From a virus: DNA of 64,000 nucleotides. A program made the translations under genes and the position numbers. Positions 46,960 to 55,756 of this stretch are shown piece by piece (position 1 is the first letter of the stretch; each line of letters begins with the position of its first letter). The notes under the pieces are model-generated. The model searched no databases. It was given only the letters and a program-made list of their open reading frames with translations, and was not told the DNA's origin. The stretch spans positions 1 to 64,000 of the IMG/VR virus record IMGVR_UViG_3300049927_000072. One strand, written 5' to 3'.

Positions 46960-47247
46960 ATGTACAAAGTTATTTTGGTCCTCGTGCATATAACTCTTGG
47001 GCCTGCGACTGTCGGGTCTCCGTCCGATCAAACGTTTGCGACGAAAGCAGAATGTATCGCGGGCATCTCGGGCGAAGTCGAGCGCGCTCAGATAATAATC
47101 GACACCGATATGCGTTTGGAAAAAGAAACAATGAAAGTTGTAGGCGGCCGATGTTTTTCGCTCGACGAGATCAATCAAATGTCAGGCGGCAAGAGTGCTG
47201 AAAATTTTCTTTTCAAATTGCCGGTTGCTCAGAATAATTTCGCGTGA
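46960..47247 (+). CDS. Small exported-like protein (95 aa)
   Basis: ATG 46960 behind AGGGGGTTGAG. MYKVILVLVHITLGPATVGS looks like a weak signal sequence. Later QTFATKAECIAGI and GGRCFSLDEI, paired Cys. Located between decoration and capsid genes. Unknown. Confidence 0.55.
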   Translation: MYKVILVLVHITLGPATVGSPSDQTFATKAECIAGISGEVERAQIIIDTDMRLEKETMKVVGGRCFSLDEINQMSGGKSAENFLFKLPVAQNNFA

Positions 47248-47251
47248 TAAT
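47221..47251 (+). promoter_or_regulatory. Late promoter-like element F (capsid)
   Basis: CCGGTTGCTC (47221-47230), 15-base spacer, GATAAT (47246-47251). The best -10 of the set, upstream of the major capsid gene. Overlaps the end of the previous gene. Confidence 0.6.
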
Positions 47252-47331
47252 TCTGCGAACACAATGAGTGATCCCCGCACTTGAGAGAGCGATGACGCGA
47301 TCTCGTTCGGGCTTTCATCAACGCCAGTTCT

Positions 47332-47345
47332 CCGACATGGGTCGG
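47332..47345 (+). other. ATGG-loop hairpin
   Basis: CCGAC-ATGG-GTCGG, 45 bases before the capsid start. Confidence 0.5.
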
Positions 47346-47389
47346 CGACGGATCAATTTTTTCGTAGCCAAAACCCAAGGGGAACGCAC

Positions 47390-48487
47390 ATGACTACCGT
47401 CTCCACCACCATTTCTGACGTTATCGTCCCGTCAGTCTTTACGCCCTACACTCAGCAACTTACGATGGAAAAGACTGCTCTTATCCAGAGCGGCATCGCT
47501 TCGCGCGATGATTTCCTCGACAAGCTGCTCGCGGGCGGGGGCCTGACCTTCACCGTTCCGTCATGGCAGGACATCGGCGATCCCGCCGAAAACGTGTCCA
47601 GCGATGACCCGGACACTCTCTCTACCCCGAACAAGACGCAGGCTTCGGCCGAAGTCGCGGTGCGCCTCTCGCGTAACGCCTCTTGGAGCACGATGCGTCT
47701 CGCCACGGCCCTTGCCGGTGCCGACCCGATGCAGTCAATTGCATCGCGCGTCTCCGACTACTGGGTCCGTCGCCTTCAGCGCGCCTTCGTGGCGGTTGCT
47801 AACGGCGTGTTCGCGGACAACGCTCAAGCCGATCCGACCAATGGTCGCTCTGGCAACGTCGGCCTGACTGCCGCTTATGGCACGCAGAATGACTTGACGC
47901 ACTCGATCATCGGTGGCTCGTTCTCCGATGGCGTGACAAACTTCTCGGCTGCGGCGTTCATTGACACCGCAACCCTGCTCGGCGACGCGGCCGAAGACGT
48001 GACGGCAGTTGTAATGCACTCGGTTGTTTACAGCCGTGCGCAAAAGAACAACCTGATCGACTTCATCCCGGACAGCGAAGGGAAAATCAACATCCCGACG
48101 TTCCTTGGACGGCGCGTGATCGTTGACGACGGCATGCCTAACCCGGCTGGCGACAGCGGAAACGGTGCGCAGACTGCTTCGGGCATCTATCACACTTGGC
48201 TTGTTGGCCCGGGCGCGTTCCGCCTCGGCGTCGGCACCCCGGTTGTGCCTACCGAAGTGTTCCGCTACCCGGATCGCGGCAACGGCGCTGGATCGGACAT
48301 CCTCTATAACCGTGTCGAGTGGTCTATCCACCCGGTCGGCCACGCCTACATCGGAACGCCTTCAACCGAAGGTGGCCCGACGAACGCTTCGACGAGCAAC
48401 AACCTCGCCGCTGCGGCTTCGTGGGTCCGTGTGTTCCCCGAGCGCAAGCAAATCAAGCTTGCTCGGCTAATCACTCGCGAGAGCTAG
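47390..48487 (+). CDS. Major capsid protein
   Basis: 365 aa. MTTVSTTISDVIVPSVFTPY, then LTFTVPSWQDIGDPAENVSS, RLSRNASWSTMRLATALAGADPMQSIASRVSDYW-type text and VVMHSVVYSRAQKNNLIDFIPDSE (partial quotes). This is the HK97-like capsid family of the kind annotated 'phage coat protein' in many siphoviruses. Strong promoter and terminator around it support high, separate expression. No protease-cleaved N-terminal arm seen. Confidence 0.9.
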   Translation: MTTVSTTISDVIVPSVFTPYTQQLTMEKTALIQSGIASRDDFLDKLLAGGGLTFTVPSWQDIGDPAENVSSDDPDTLSTPNKTQASAEVAVRLSRNASWSTMRLATALAGADPMQSIASRVSDYWVRRLQRAFVAVANGVFADNAQADPTNGRSGNVGLTAAYGTQNDLTHSIIGGSFSDGVTNFSAAAFIDTATLLGDAAEDVTAVVMHSVVYSRAQKNNLIDFIPDSEGKINIPTFLGRRVIVDDGMPNPAGDSGNGAQTASGIYHTWLVGPGAFRLGVGTPVVPTEVFRYPDRGNGAGSDILYNRVEWSIHPVGHAYIGTPSTEGGPTNASTSNNLAAAASWVRVFPERKQIKLARLITRES

Positions 48488-48512
48488 ACCTCTCACGGCT
48501 GAAAACTGAAAC

Positions 48513-48546
48513 AGGGGCGCGAGGTATAAGCCTCGCGCCCCTCTTG
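48513..48546 (+). terminator. Intrinsic terminator after capsid gene
   Basis: AGGGGCGCGAGG-TATAAG-CCTCGCGCCCCT, 12-bp stem, then CTTGCT. Perfectly paired. Confidence 0.75.
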
Positions 48547-48563
48547 CTGAAAGGGATCGGAAC

Positions 48564-48797
48564 ATGGCTTATGTATTCAAAGGCGCGTCGCCTCAATCGC
48601 ACGCAAAGCACAAGCGGTATGCGCAAGCCTCGCGCCACCGTAACTCGCAGAACTTCAACGCCTTCCTTGGCGTGCAGGCCGCGCGCTTGAGCACCACGGC
48701 GGCGAATATTTTCGCTCTCTTTGCCGCGAAAAAGCGCATTGCAGAACAAATTCAAGTTGCGACCAGCTACTCCGCTTCGGACGTGCACGGCTTCTAA
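48564..48797 (+). CDS. Small basic protein (77 aa)
   Basis: MAYVFKGASPQSHAKHKRYAQ, basic, probable helical end. Between capsid and connector genes. Could be a minor head protein. Confidence 0.55.
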   Translation: MAYVFKGASPQSHAKHKRYAQASRHRNSQNFNAFLGVQAARLSTTAANIFALFAAKKRIAEQIQVATSYSASDVHGF

Positions 48798-48870
48798 TCG
48801 GAAGGATTGAAGCAAGGTGCGGCCCAGAGGGGGGACTTCCGGACGTACTAAGCTTTGATCTAACCGACCC

Positions 48871-48897
48871 GGCGGAGCGGTTGAAAGCCGCTCCGCC
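48871..48897 (+). other. 10-bp hairpin in gene gap
   Basis: GGCGGAGCGG-TTGAAAG-CCGCTCCGCC, perfect stem, but no U-run follows. Possible transcription attenuator. Confidence 0.5.
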
Positions 48898-48935
48898 ACC
48901 ATCTCTCGCCCCCTCTATGATGAAAGGAAAATACC

Positions 48936-49580
48936 ATGTCTAACCAGTACGCCGAAAAAATCACCGAAGCGCTCGCGAAACTTGACACCCAAAATCCAGA
49001 CCATTGGACAGACGACGGGCTTCCTGTAACCCGCGTTGTGCAGATGCTCGCGGGCGAGCCCGCGATCAAGCGTTCAGACTTGAACGAAGTCGCTCCGGGA
49101 TTTTCGCGCGATAGTGTAGACGGTGCGGGCCTCGGAGTTGATGGCGGCACCGTGCTCGAAGCAGCAACGCCTATCGAGCCGCTTGGCCCGTCGATTGATC
49201 CAGTGACCGGTCTGACGACCACTCTCGCCGTGAGCAATCCGTCTGACATGCCAGACGAGACCAAAGCTGAGTTTCAGGCAGCGTTCGAAGATGCCGATCA
49301 AGCGCTCGTCGATGCCCGGAAAGCGACCGTTGATGCGCGGACGGCAGAGCAAAAAGCGCAGAAGGCGCGAGATGCAGCCCTTATCAAGATGAACGCTGCT
49401 TTCCCGCCACTGACTGCGGCTGAGAATATCCAGCAATACCTCAAGCACGAAAACGAACAGCGGGCCAAGAAGTTTGGCGCGCTCGGGGTTTACGCGCAGA
49501 GCCAACTCGATCAGGTCATGGGTGCACGGCGCGGACGGCATAACACGCGCCCGCAACGTGGGCAGACTGTCGCAAGGTAA
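48936..49580 (+). CDS. Structural protein (214 aa)
   Basis: MSNQYAEKITEALAKLDTQNP with DHWTDDGLPVTRVVQMLAGE, a phage pattern (LDp.nddHWT.dGlPr...v..l.G). Middle Ala/Gly-rich, C-terminal coiled coil (DADQALVDARKATVDA...). Probably a minor head or completion protein. Confidence 0.65.
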   Translation: MSNQYAEKITEALAKLDTQNPDHWTDDGLPVTRVVQMLAGEPAIKRSDLNEVAPGFSRDSVDGAGLGVDGGTVLEAATPIEPLGPSIDPVTGLTTTLAVSNPSDMPDETKAEFQAAFEDADQALVDARKATVDARTAEQKAQKARDAALIKMNAAFPPLTAAENIQQYLKHENEQRAKKFGALGVYAQSQLDQVMGARRGRHNTRPQRGQTVAR

Positions 49581-49583
49581 AAT

Positions 49584-50027
49584 ATGGGCAACCCATTCGA
49601 GACATTTGCAAAAAGAACGGGGCCGCAAAACGCGGCCCTGTTTTACGCAAGCAAGCGCAACTACGCGGCGCGAGATGCCACGGCTGTGACCGACCCGACT
49701 TCGCTTGCGAGAGGCTCGATCTCGTTTTCCGGACAACCGGGCAATTCCGACACTGTCACGCTTGGCGGGACGGTTGTAACGTTTGGCTCGGGTCACAACG
49801 TTGCCATCGGCGCAACGCTTGCTGCAACGCTCGTGACGCTGGCTGCGTTTCTGAACGCGAGCGCCGACGTGAATATCTCGAAGTGCACATACACTGTAAC
49901 CGATGCAGCCCTGCAAATAGCCTATAAAACGCCGGGTGTTGCGACCTTCACATTGGCCGCGTCGGCCGCGACACGCTCGGCTGCGACGCTGGCTCTCGGC
50001 ACCATTCACGCGAGGGTGGCACTATGA
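49584..50027 (+). CDS. Hypothetical structural protein (147 aa)
   Basis: MGNPFETFAKRTGPQNAALFY, then a Thr/Val/Ala-rich beta region (SISFSGQPGNSDTVTLGGTV). Follows the previous gene closely. Probably a head/neck protein; family unknown. Confidence 0.55.
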   Translation: MGNPFETFAKRTGPQNAALFYASKRNYAARDATAVTDPTSLARGSISFSGQPGNSDTVTLGGTVVTFGSGHNVAIGATLAATLVTLAAFLNASADVNISKCTYTVTDAALQIAYKTPGVATFTLAASAATRSAATLALGTIHARVAL

Positions 50028-50875
50028 TTGACCCAGTTTTCAGCGTGCAGGACGCCACCGGCTCCGTACAGCAACTTGAAATTGCGGATCATCCGACGAC
50101 CGAGATCGCCGCGGGCGATACCGGTACGCTTGCAGATATCCTGTTTACGGTCACGGATGTCGTGAGCACTGTGCAGTTCAGCGTTTCGACGAATGGTGAA
50201 GATACTGACTTCCCGGCCACTGGTACGATCACGTGGCTAACCGGCGCGAACGCCACGACCACTTCAGACGTGATCGAGAAAGATGGCGCAAACGCCTACA
50301 TGACGGTGGCTCAGTTCAAGGCGTATCACGATGCGCGCGGAAATTCCTATGCGGGCAGCCCGGAAGAGGCCGTTCGGTTCGCCATTGTCAAGGCGACGGA
50401 CTATCTCGATCAAAAGTACCGCTATAAAGGGGTCAAGAAGGTCTCCGTAATTGCGAACCTCGTGGACCCGAACCTCGCGTTTATCGACCCTTTCCTGTCA
50501 CCATTCGGCGTTGGCACGATCCCGTTTCTGTCGTCGAGCACTTCTTCGCAGTCGACAGAGTGGCCGCGGCAAGGCGTGACAGACAATAACGGCAATTTGG
50601 TTGTCGGCATCCCGAAGCAAATCATATGGGCGTGCGCAGAACTAGCGAACCGCGTGCTCAATGATACCGATTTGCAGCCGGACTACGATGGCGATCTCAT
50701 AAATAACGGCGGCGTTGTGCAGGCGATCAGCGAAGAAGTCGGACCGATAAAAACGAGCAGAACATTTGACACTCGGCTCGGTCTCGGATTTTTTCCATCG
50801 TTCCCGCACATCGACAGGATGTTGGCGAAAGCCGGTATCTTGATGGCGGGCGGCGGACGAACTGTTCTCCGATAA
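50024..50875 (+). CDS. Head-tail connector protein
   Basis: 283 aa. N-terminal beta-rich domain, then the connector signature: AYMTVAQFKAYHDARG, STEWPRQGVTDNNGNLV, GIPKQIIWACAELANRVLND and FFPSFPHIDRMLAKAG. This resembles the head-tail adaptor families (gp6/DnaT-like). ATGA coupled to the previous gene. Attaches the tail to portal. Confidence 0.75.
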   Translation: MIDPVFSVQDATGSVQQLEIADHPTTEIAAGDTGTLADILFTVTDVVSTVQFSVSTNGEDTDFPATGTITWLTGANATTTSDVIEKDGANAYMTVAQFKAYHDARGNSYAGSPEEAVRFAIVKATDYLDQKYRYKGVKKVSVIANLVDPNLAFIDPFLSPFGVGTIPFLSSSTSSQSTEWPRQGVTDNNGNLVVGIPKQIIWACAELANRVLNDTDLQPDYDGDLINNGGVVQAISEEVGPIKTSRTFDTRLGLGFFPSFPHIDRMLAKAGILMAGGGRTVLR

Positions 50876-50878
50876 TTG

Positions 50879-50909
50879 CCGGTTGCCACGACGACGGGGA
50901 TTTGTAATA
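50879..50909 (+). promoter_or_regulatory. Late promoter-like element G
   Basis: CCGGTTGCCA (50879-50888), 15-base spacer, GTAATA (50904-50909), the A being the first base of the next gene's ATG. Weaker and possibly not a promoter. Confidence 0.4.
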
Positions 50910-51265
50910 TGGCCGCGAAATTCGACTACCTCGGTTCACGTGCAACCGCTGACAGGCTGATAAAGAAATTCGGCATGCGGGCGGTTTTGCGTCGAGGCAC
51001 AACGGATCGCGAATGCTTCGTCGTCATAGTTGACTACGAGCCAAGCGATAAGCAGGCGATGCTTGCGAACCCGACGGATCGGAAAGTTGTTATGTCCGCT
51101 GTCGGTCTCGAAAGTCAACCGCCTGATAATGAGCAGGATATGCTCGTGACCTTTGTGCAACCGGCCGGAGTAGTCGAGCACGAGTTGCTGCCTTTCACGT
51201 GTCCCGTGAAACCGACAGCGCCAGCGGGCGTCGTTGCAGTGTACGAATTTACGGTGCGCCGATGA
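50909..51265 (+). CDS. Head closure/neck protein (118 aa)
   Basis: MAAKFDYLGSRATADRLIKKFG, then a small beta-barrel with VEHELLPFTCPVKPTAPAGVVAVYEFTV. The size and position are those of head-closure proteins (stopper). Inferred from synteny. Confidence 0.6.
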   Translation: MAAKFDYLGSRATADRLIKKFGMRAVLRRGTTDRECFVVIVDYEPSDKQAMLANPTDRKVVMSAVGLESQPPDNEQDMLVTFVQPAGVVEHELLPFTCPVKPTAPAGVVAVYEFTVRR

Positions 51266-51771
51266 CTGCGAACAAAGATAGGCGACAAGAGATTTTGACG
51301 AGGCTCGATACGCTCCTAAGTGGGCTAACGATCACTCTGTCGACGGGAGCGATACCGGCGGGCAGCTTTGTCCACAACCGGAATGAACTCCCAAAAGATT
51401 TGGTACCGGGCATCATCTTGCTCGATGCTGACGAAGTGCAAGACCCCCGGGGCATCAGGCTTCCGGACGGTCGCCAGCTTCCGATGGGCATCCAGCTTAT
51501 GAAAATGACCCCGGAGATTTATGTGGTGCTCGACGTGCGCAAGCCGAAGAACATCGACGTAGGGGAAGACTTGAACACCGCGCGAGCCGCAATTCTCGCC
51601 GCAATATTTATCGATGCCGAACTACGCGCTATCTGTGGTTCGAACGGGGGGATTACTTACGACGGATGCGTGACAGACTTGGCGCGCAACCGAACGATGC
51701 AAGGCCAACTCGGATTGAGCATTTCTTTCACGTACATGCTCTCCCCGACGGAACTACAGACGAACGCGTGA
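51262..51771 (+). CDS. Tail terminator-like protein (169 aa)
   Basis: MTANKDRRQEILTRLDTLLSG, ATGA overlap. Contains KDLVPGIILLDADEVQDPRG and LNTARAAILAAIFIDAELRAI. Position and fold pattern agree with tail terminator proteins. Inferred from synteny and pattern. Confidence 0.65.
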   Translation: MTANKDRRQEILTRLDTLLSGLTITLSTGAIPAGSFVHNRNELPKDLVPGIILLDADEVQDPRGIRLPDGRQLPMGIQLMKMTPEIYVVLDVRKPKNIDVGEDLNTARAAILAAIFIDAELRAICGSNGGITYDGCVTDLARNRTMQGQLGLSISFTYMLSPTELQTNA

Positions 51772-51795
51772 TTTTAATTTCAGGGGGAGACACCA

Positions 51796-52356
51796 ATGCC
51801 CGGCCAATTCAACGTAGAGGGTTCGCTACTCAGCCCGAACATCGGCAACTATTACATCGGCAAAGGCTTGGTTTCTGTCAAGCTGCTCGGTGAGACCGAT
51901 TTTACCGAGTGCGGCAACTGCCCGACATTCGAGTTCATGGCGAAGGTGACACAACTCGATCACTTTTCCAGCATGACCGGCGTCAAGGTGAAAGATTTCA
52001 CCGCTGTGACGGAAATTTCTGGCACGCTGACGATGGTACTCGAAGAGTACACCGCGCGCAACGTCGGCTTCGCCCTACTTGGTATCCCGAGCGGCGGCCC
52101 ATCGCCAGCGTCAGATACCATTGACATTTTCTCCGATCCCGTAATTTACGGTGCGGTGAAATTCGTCGGCGCGAATGACATCGGCCCAGTGTGGACGGTT
52201 CAGTTCCCTCTCGTGAAACTTTCGCCGAACAAGGCGCTCAGCCTGATCGGTAACACGTGGGGCACCATCGATCTCGAAGGTGATGTGCTGTTCGACCAAG
52301 CTTCTGGCGGGTTCGGCACGGCTGTCGTGTCACTGCCGGAAAGCCCGACCAGCTAA
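51796..52356 (+). CDS. Major tail tube protein
   Basis: 186 aa behind AGGGGGAGAC. MPGQFNVEGSLLSPNIGNYYIGKGL, then TDFTECGNCPTFEFMAKVTQLDH and VTEISGTLTMVLEEY; beta-rich with a V/G core typical of tail tubes. Followed by a strong terminator, fitting high expression. Confidence 0.75.
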   Translation: MPGQFNVEGSLLSPNIGNYYIGKGLVSVKLLGETDFTECGNCPTFEFMAKVTQLDHFSSMTGVKVKDFTAVTEISGTLTMVLEEYTARNVGFALLGIPSGGPSPASDTIDIFSDPVIYGAVKFVGANDIGPVWTVQFPLVKLSPNKALSLIGNTWGTIDLEGDVLFDQASGGFGTAVVSLPESPTS

Positions 52357-52366
52357 TTGCTCTCAA

Positions 52367-52396
52367 GCGTCGGCGCGCAAGCGCCGACGCGCTCTT
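52367..52396 (+). terminator. Intrinsic terminator after tail tube gene
   Basis: GCGTCGGCGC-GCAA-GCGCCGACGC, perfect 10-bp stem, then GCTCTTTT. Confidence 0.8.
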
Positions 52397-52421
52397 TTCC
52401 CTGAAAAAGTGAGGCTGACCC

Positions 52422-52649
52422 ATGCGCGAGGAATTTCTCGTCGAGGAAAAGACCTCGTCCGGCGTTCACCCCTTTCCCGTGAGACGCCCGCGCGCAGCAC
52501 CAGTGGCCGTGCAAGTGCAACACCCTAGCAACCCAAATATCCTGCGCGGTATTCAGAGCGCGCCAGAAAATCATCCCGACACTCCGGCCGCGCACAAAGT
52601 TGCCGAGCCGGAACCATCACGAACGGGGCTAAAAGCAGATAGCCCATAA
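52422..52649 (+). CDS. Small Pro-rich protein (75 aa)
   Basis: MREEFLVEEKTSSGVHPFPVR, then a disordered Pro/Ala region. Between tail tube and chaperone genes. Unknown. Confidence 0.55.
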   Translation: MREEFLVEEKTSSGVHPFPVRRPRAAPVAVQVQHPSNPNILRGIQSAPENHPDTPAAHKVAEPEPSRTGLKADSP

Positions 52650-52665
52650 CACAGAGGAAGTCCCC

Positions 52666-53145
52666 ATGAGCCAAGGTTTAAGTCTACTCGACATCGCACC
52701 AGCGAGCGAGAACGTGCTGATAAGCACGGATACTTCGTTGGCAGTCTACGGAATTTCAGTGAGGGATATCATCGCGCTCCTTCAACGTTTTCCGGAAGCG
52801 CAACAGTGGATCAGCGGCGGCAAGTTGGATACGGCACACTTTATCCAGACAGCGCCGAACGCAATTGCGGCAGTGATCGCCGCCGGTTGTAAAAAGTTTG
52901 GAAACGAAGAAGCAGAGGCACGAGCGGCAGAACTCACTATCGAGACACAACTCGACATTCTCGAAGCGGTCAGTCGATTGACGTTTAGGAGTGGTTTCGG
53001 CCCTTTCGTGCAACGGATAACCGGGGCCGCAAATCTCGCGGCAGCGCTATCCGGAAACTCTGGAAAGGCCCCGGATACGAACTCGCCGCAAGTGTCGACG
53101 CCCTTGCCGCAGACTGGGGCGGACCCGGACAAGTCTGGGAACTGA
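52666..53145 (+). CDS. Tail assembly chaperone (G-like)
   Basis: 159 aa. MSQGLSLLDIAPASENVLISTD, then helical body (RFPEAQQWISGGKLD, EAVSRLTFRSGFGPFVQRI). Between tail tube and tape measure, where G/GT proteins lie. The final 30 residues are Ser/Pro-rich because the real protein fuses by -1 frameshift (see 52666-53294). Needed for tape-measure assembly. Confidence 0.75.
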   Translation: MSQGLSLLDIAPASENVLISTDTSLAVYGISVRDIIALLQRFPEAQQWISGGKLDTAHFIQTAPNAIAAVIAAGCKKFGNEEAEARAAELTIETQLDILEAVSRLTFRSGFGPFVQRITGAANLAAALSGNSGKAPDTNSPQVSTPLPQTGADPDKSGN

Positions 53146-53294
53146 CGCCAGCCCAGATTAACGCTTTTCTGTTTCTGGCCGAGCGTCGGCACGAGCGCGA
53201 ACTGCACGCCCAGTTGGCAACGCAATCTCTCGCAGCAAGTGGTGATGGGAAGCAGATACAAAAGCAGTTGGATAGTTGGGAGCGCGATCAGTGA
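52666..53294 (+). CDS. Frameshift product GT of tail chaperone
   Basis: A -1 frame beginning near 53061 stays open to TGA 53292-53294 and reads WKGPGYELAASVDALAADW, then WELTPAQINAFLFLAERRHE, a proper protein sequence. Slip candidates TGGAAAG (53061-53067) and CGGAAAC (53052-53058) precede. The next gene's GTG overlaps this stop as GTGA, which supports real translation. Likely shift at 53061-53067, like the GGGAAAG site of lambda. Confidence 0.7.
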
Positions 53295-53824
53295 TCCGTA
53301 TAGAAGTCAGGCGAGTAAGCGGCGACATCAAAAAGAATATGGCGTACGTGCGCGACCGTATGAACAAAGCCATCACGGCTTCTGCAAACATGCTCACGTC
53401 AATGATGCGCGATCAATTCAAGGCAAACATCGCTTCGTCCGATGGCAAACTTGGCACTTTGTCGGAAGGTCTGACCGTTGTCTGCACCACGAGTGACCTG
53501 CGCGCGACAATCGAAACGTTCCATGATCGCCCTTACGCTGGTATTTTCGAAGAGGGTGGCCAGATAACTGGCGACCTCTTGTGGGTGCCACTAAGCGGCA
53601 CCGATGCGGAAGGGGTGCAGCCGAAAGAATATCCGGGCGGTCTGTTCTCGATCAAGCGCGAGAGTAGCGGACGGCCGCTCTTATTCAGTATAGCAGATAA
53701 AAAGCCAAAATATTTCGGCATCGAGGCTGTGACCATTCCCCCCAAGTGGAATTTACGAGGCATCCAAGCGAGTGTTCTCGCGAACTATCGCGAGCTTTAT
53801 GATGCCGCATATAAGAGTGCATAA
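53291..53824 (+). CDS. Minor tail protein (177 aa)
   Basis: GTG 53291 (VIRIEVRRVSGDIKKNMAY). Contains YAGIFEEGGQITGDLLWVPL and RESSGRPLLFSIADKKPKYF, and ends YRELYDAAYKSA, like HK97 gp10-family tail-completion proteins. Between chaperone and tape measure. Family assignment tentative. Confidence 0.6.
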   Translation: MIRIEVRRVSGDIKKNMAYVRDRMNKAITASANMLTSMMRDQFKANIASSDGKLGTLSEGLTVVCTTSDLRATIETFHDRPYAGIFEEGGQITGDLLWVPLSGTDAEGVQPKEYPGGLFSIKRESSGRPLLFSIADKKPKYFGIEAVTIPPKWNLRGIQASVLANYRELYDAAYKSA

Positions 53825-53826
53825 CC

Positions 53827-55755
53827 ATGGCTGGCGCGTTAGATGACATTGTCCAAAAAGTAGTTATCGAAGGTACCGGCGAAGTCGGCGGCTTGCTCGG
53901 CGAGATGGCCGGTATTGCCGAAACGGCATTCGGCCGGATCAGTACCGCTGCGACTTTGCTCAACTCTGCCCTCTCTGGCCCTATCGGGATTATTCTGGCG
54001 GTTGTCGGCGCGGTCACCGCGCTCGCTGAAGCGACAACGAAATTCGCAGAGAGCCAAGCACGAGCGCAAGTTGCATTGAATGCAACAGCGAAAGTTTATG
54101 GCGCGACGCGCGACGAGATCGTCGGCTTGCGCGTGGCTCTTTCGCAATCCGGCCTGACGGGCGAAGAGATCAACCGCGGCTTGCAGCGTATGGCTCGCCA
54201 GATGGCGAACTCATGGAGCGAAGTCACGTCGGAAATCCGCAAAGGCCCGACCGCGATGGCGGAAGCGCGCAACGGTATCGAAAGCGCACAACTCGGCATC
54301 GCTACCGCGATGACGAATAATAAGTTTGCCGCGGCTGAATGGGCGAACAAATTAAAAGGTGACGCGCTTTCTGTTGCGGAAGCGTACAATAAAGTCAAAT
54401 TTGCCGCAGAGGACGCGGCCTCAACCTCAAACAATGATTTCCTGTCGGTACAGGGTGCGCAACTTGGTGCGAAAGAGGCCGAAATCAATTTCCGCAAGTC
54501 ACAAGGATACGGCGGCTACGAGCAAGACGAAGCTCAGCTAAAAGTCGATAAGGCTGCCAACGCATTTTATCAAGCGCAACAACGCGTGCAGGATGCGCAG
54601 ACGAAACAACTCAAGGATATGGCGAACGCTCCAATTGAGCGCCAACGCGCCGAGCTTGGCTTGTCGGAAGCGCAAAATAAACAAGCGAAAGATCAAGAGA
54701 GCGAAGGCCCGGCGATTGCAAAGGCGGCGGTTGATTTCCGCAGCGCAGTGAACGCATTCGAGCAAGCCGTCGAAAAGATGCACGACACCGAGCTAAAAGA
54801 TTTGCCGACTATCATAAACGCCATCAAGGATAAGAATGGCGATGCGCTGCGAGATATGAAGCCGACCGATATTGTTCATGCCATCGACGCCCAGACGCGG
54901 CAACAGGTGGAGCAACTCGGAAAGGTCGCTACGGATTTAGACCTTTTGAAAGGTCGCGGCGAGGCAGTTAAGAGCTTAGAGGGCACGATCAGCGAAGGTC
55001 AGATGCAAGGTGTGTTGCAAGCCGGTGGCCTGCCTGCGCGGGGCGGTCAAGCCGCACAGTGGGTGGACGCGATCAAGAACCTTGGCGAGCGGCTTCCGGA
55101 AGCGTTGAAGTTGTCACAGGGTGCGGGCGGCACAGACCAAAATCAGGCGAATGCAGAAAATACATTGAAGATGGTCGCAGCCACCGACGAAATGAAATCA
55201 ACGATGGCACGTCTGGCTGGAACTAGCGACATAGCGTCTGCCACTGCTCAAGCCACGCTCGAAGTGCAGCAAGGTATTTTGATTGGTGTCAGGGAAGCAC
55301 CCGCTAAGTTCGCAGAAGCATTGAAAGGTCTACAGACGCCCGTGCAAGGACTGTCGGACGCGGCGGCGGCCGGTGCAGGGCTTGCGGGCGGCGGTCAGAT
55401 TTTCGGCGCTGGCACTTCCACGAGCGACAGCATTCCCGCGCGCCTTTCGCACGGTGAATTTGTCGTCAAAGCAGCGGCGGTCAAGGCTTACGGCGCGGAC
55501 CTCTTTCACTCGCTCAACAGCATGGCGATCCGCGGCTTCGCGATGGGTGGCCTCGTGCCGGGGCCGGGCATGGCTCCGATCCGTTTCGCCGATGGCGGAG
55601 CGGTCAAAGCTCAGCATTCGGTCGTCAACCTCTCAATCGACGGCAACCGCTTCGAGGGTCTGAAGGCTCCGGCGGATGTCGCGCAGAAACTAACGTCCTA
55701 TGCGGTCAGTCGGCAAACTTCGCAGACCGGCCGTCGACCATCATGGGTGAGATAA
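53827..55755 (+). CDS. Tape measure protein
   Basis: 642 aa. MAGALDDIVQKVVIEGTGEV, then hydrophobic helical segments (SGPIGIILAVVGAVTALAEAT), long helical repeats (VDKAANAFYQAQQRVQDAQ), a Gly-rich stretch and the C-terminal motif DSIPARLSHGEFVVKAAAVK-like DSIPARLSHGEFVVK. Such ends are typical of siphovirus tape measure proteins. Length suggests a tail of roughly 100 nm; that figure is a rule of thumb. Confidence 0.9.
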   Translation: MAGALDDIVQKVVIEGTGEVGGLLGEMAGIAETAFGRISTAATLLNSALSGPIGIILAVVGAVTALAEATTKFAESQARAQVALNATAKVYGATRDEIVGLRVALSQSGLTGEEINRGLQRMARQMANSWSEVTSEIRKGPTAMAEARNGIESAQLGIATAMTNNKFAAAEWANKLKGDALSVAEAYNKVKFAAEDAASTSNNDFLSVQGAQLGAKEAEINFRKSQGYGGYEQDEAQLKVDKAANAFYQAQQRVQDAQTKQLKDMANAPIERQRAELGLSEAQNKQAKDQESEGPAIAKAAVDFRSAVNAFEQAVEKMHDTELKDLPTIINAIKDKNGDALRDMKPTDIVHAIDAQTRQQVEQLGKVATDLDLLKGRGEAVKSLEGTISEGQMQGVLQAGGLPARGGQAAQWVDAIKNLGERLPEALKLSQGAGGTDQNQANAENTLKMVAATDEMKSTMARLAGTSDIASATAQATLEVQQGILIGVREAPAKFAEALKGLQTPVQGLSDAAAAGAGLAGGGQIFGAGTSTSDSIPARLSHGEFVVKAAAVKAYGADLFHSLNSMAIRGFAMGGLVPGPGMAPIRFADGGAVKAQHSVVNLSIDGNRFEGLKAPADVAQKLTSYAVSRQTSQTGRRPSWVR

Positions 55756-55756
55756 C

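Noticed and set aside
49074-50009. 311-codon minus-strand ORF
   Set aside because: Arg-rich shadow of two right-arm genes, opposite to all local transcription.
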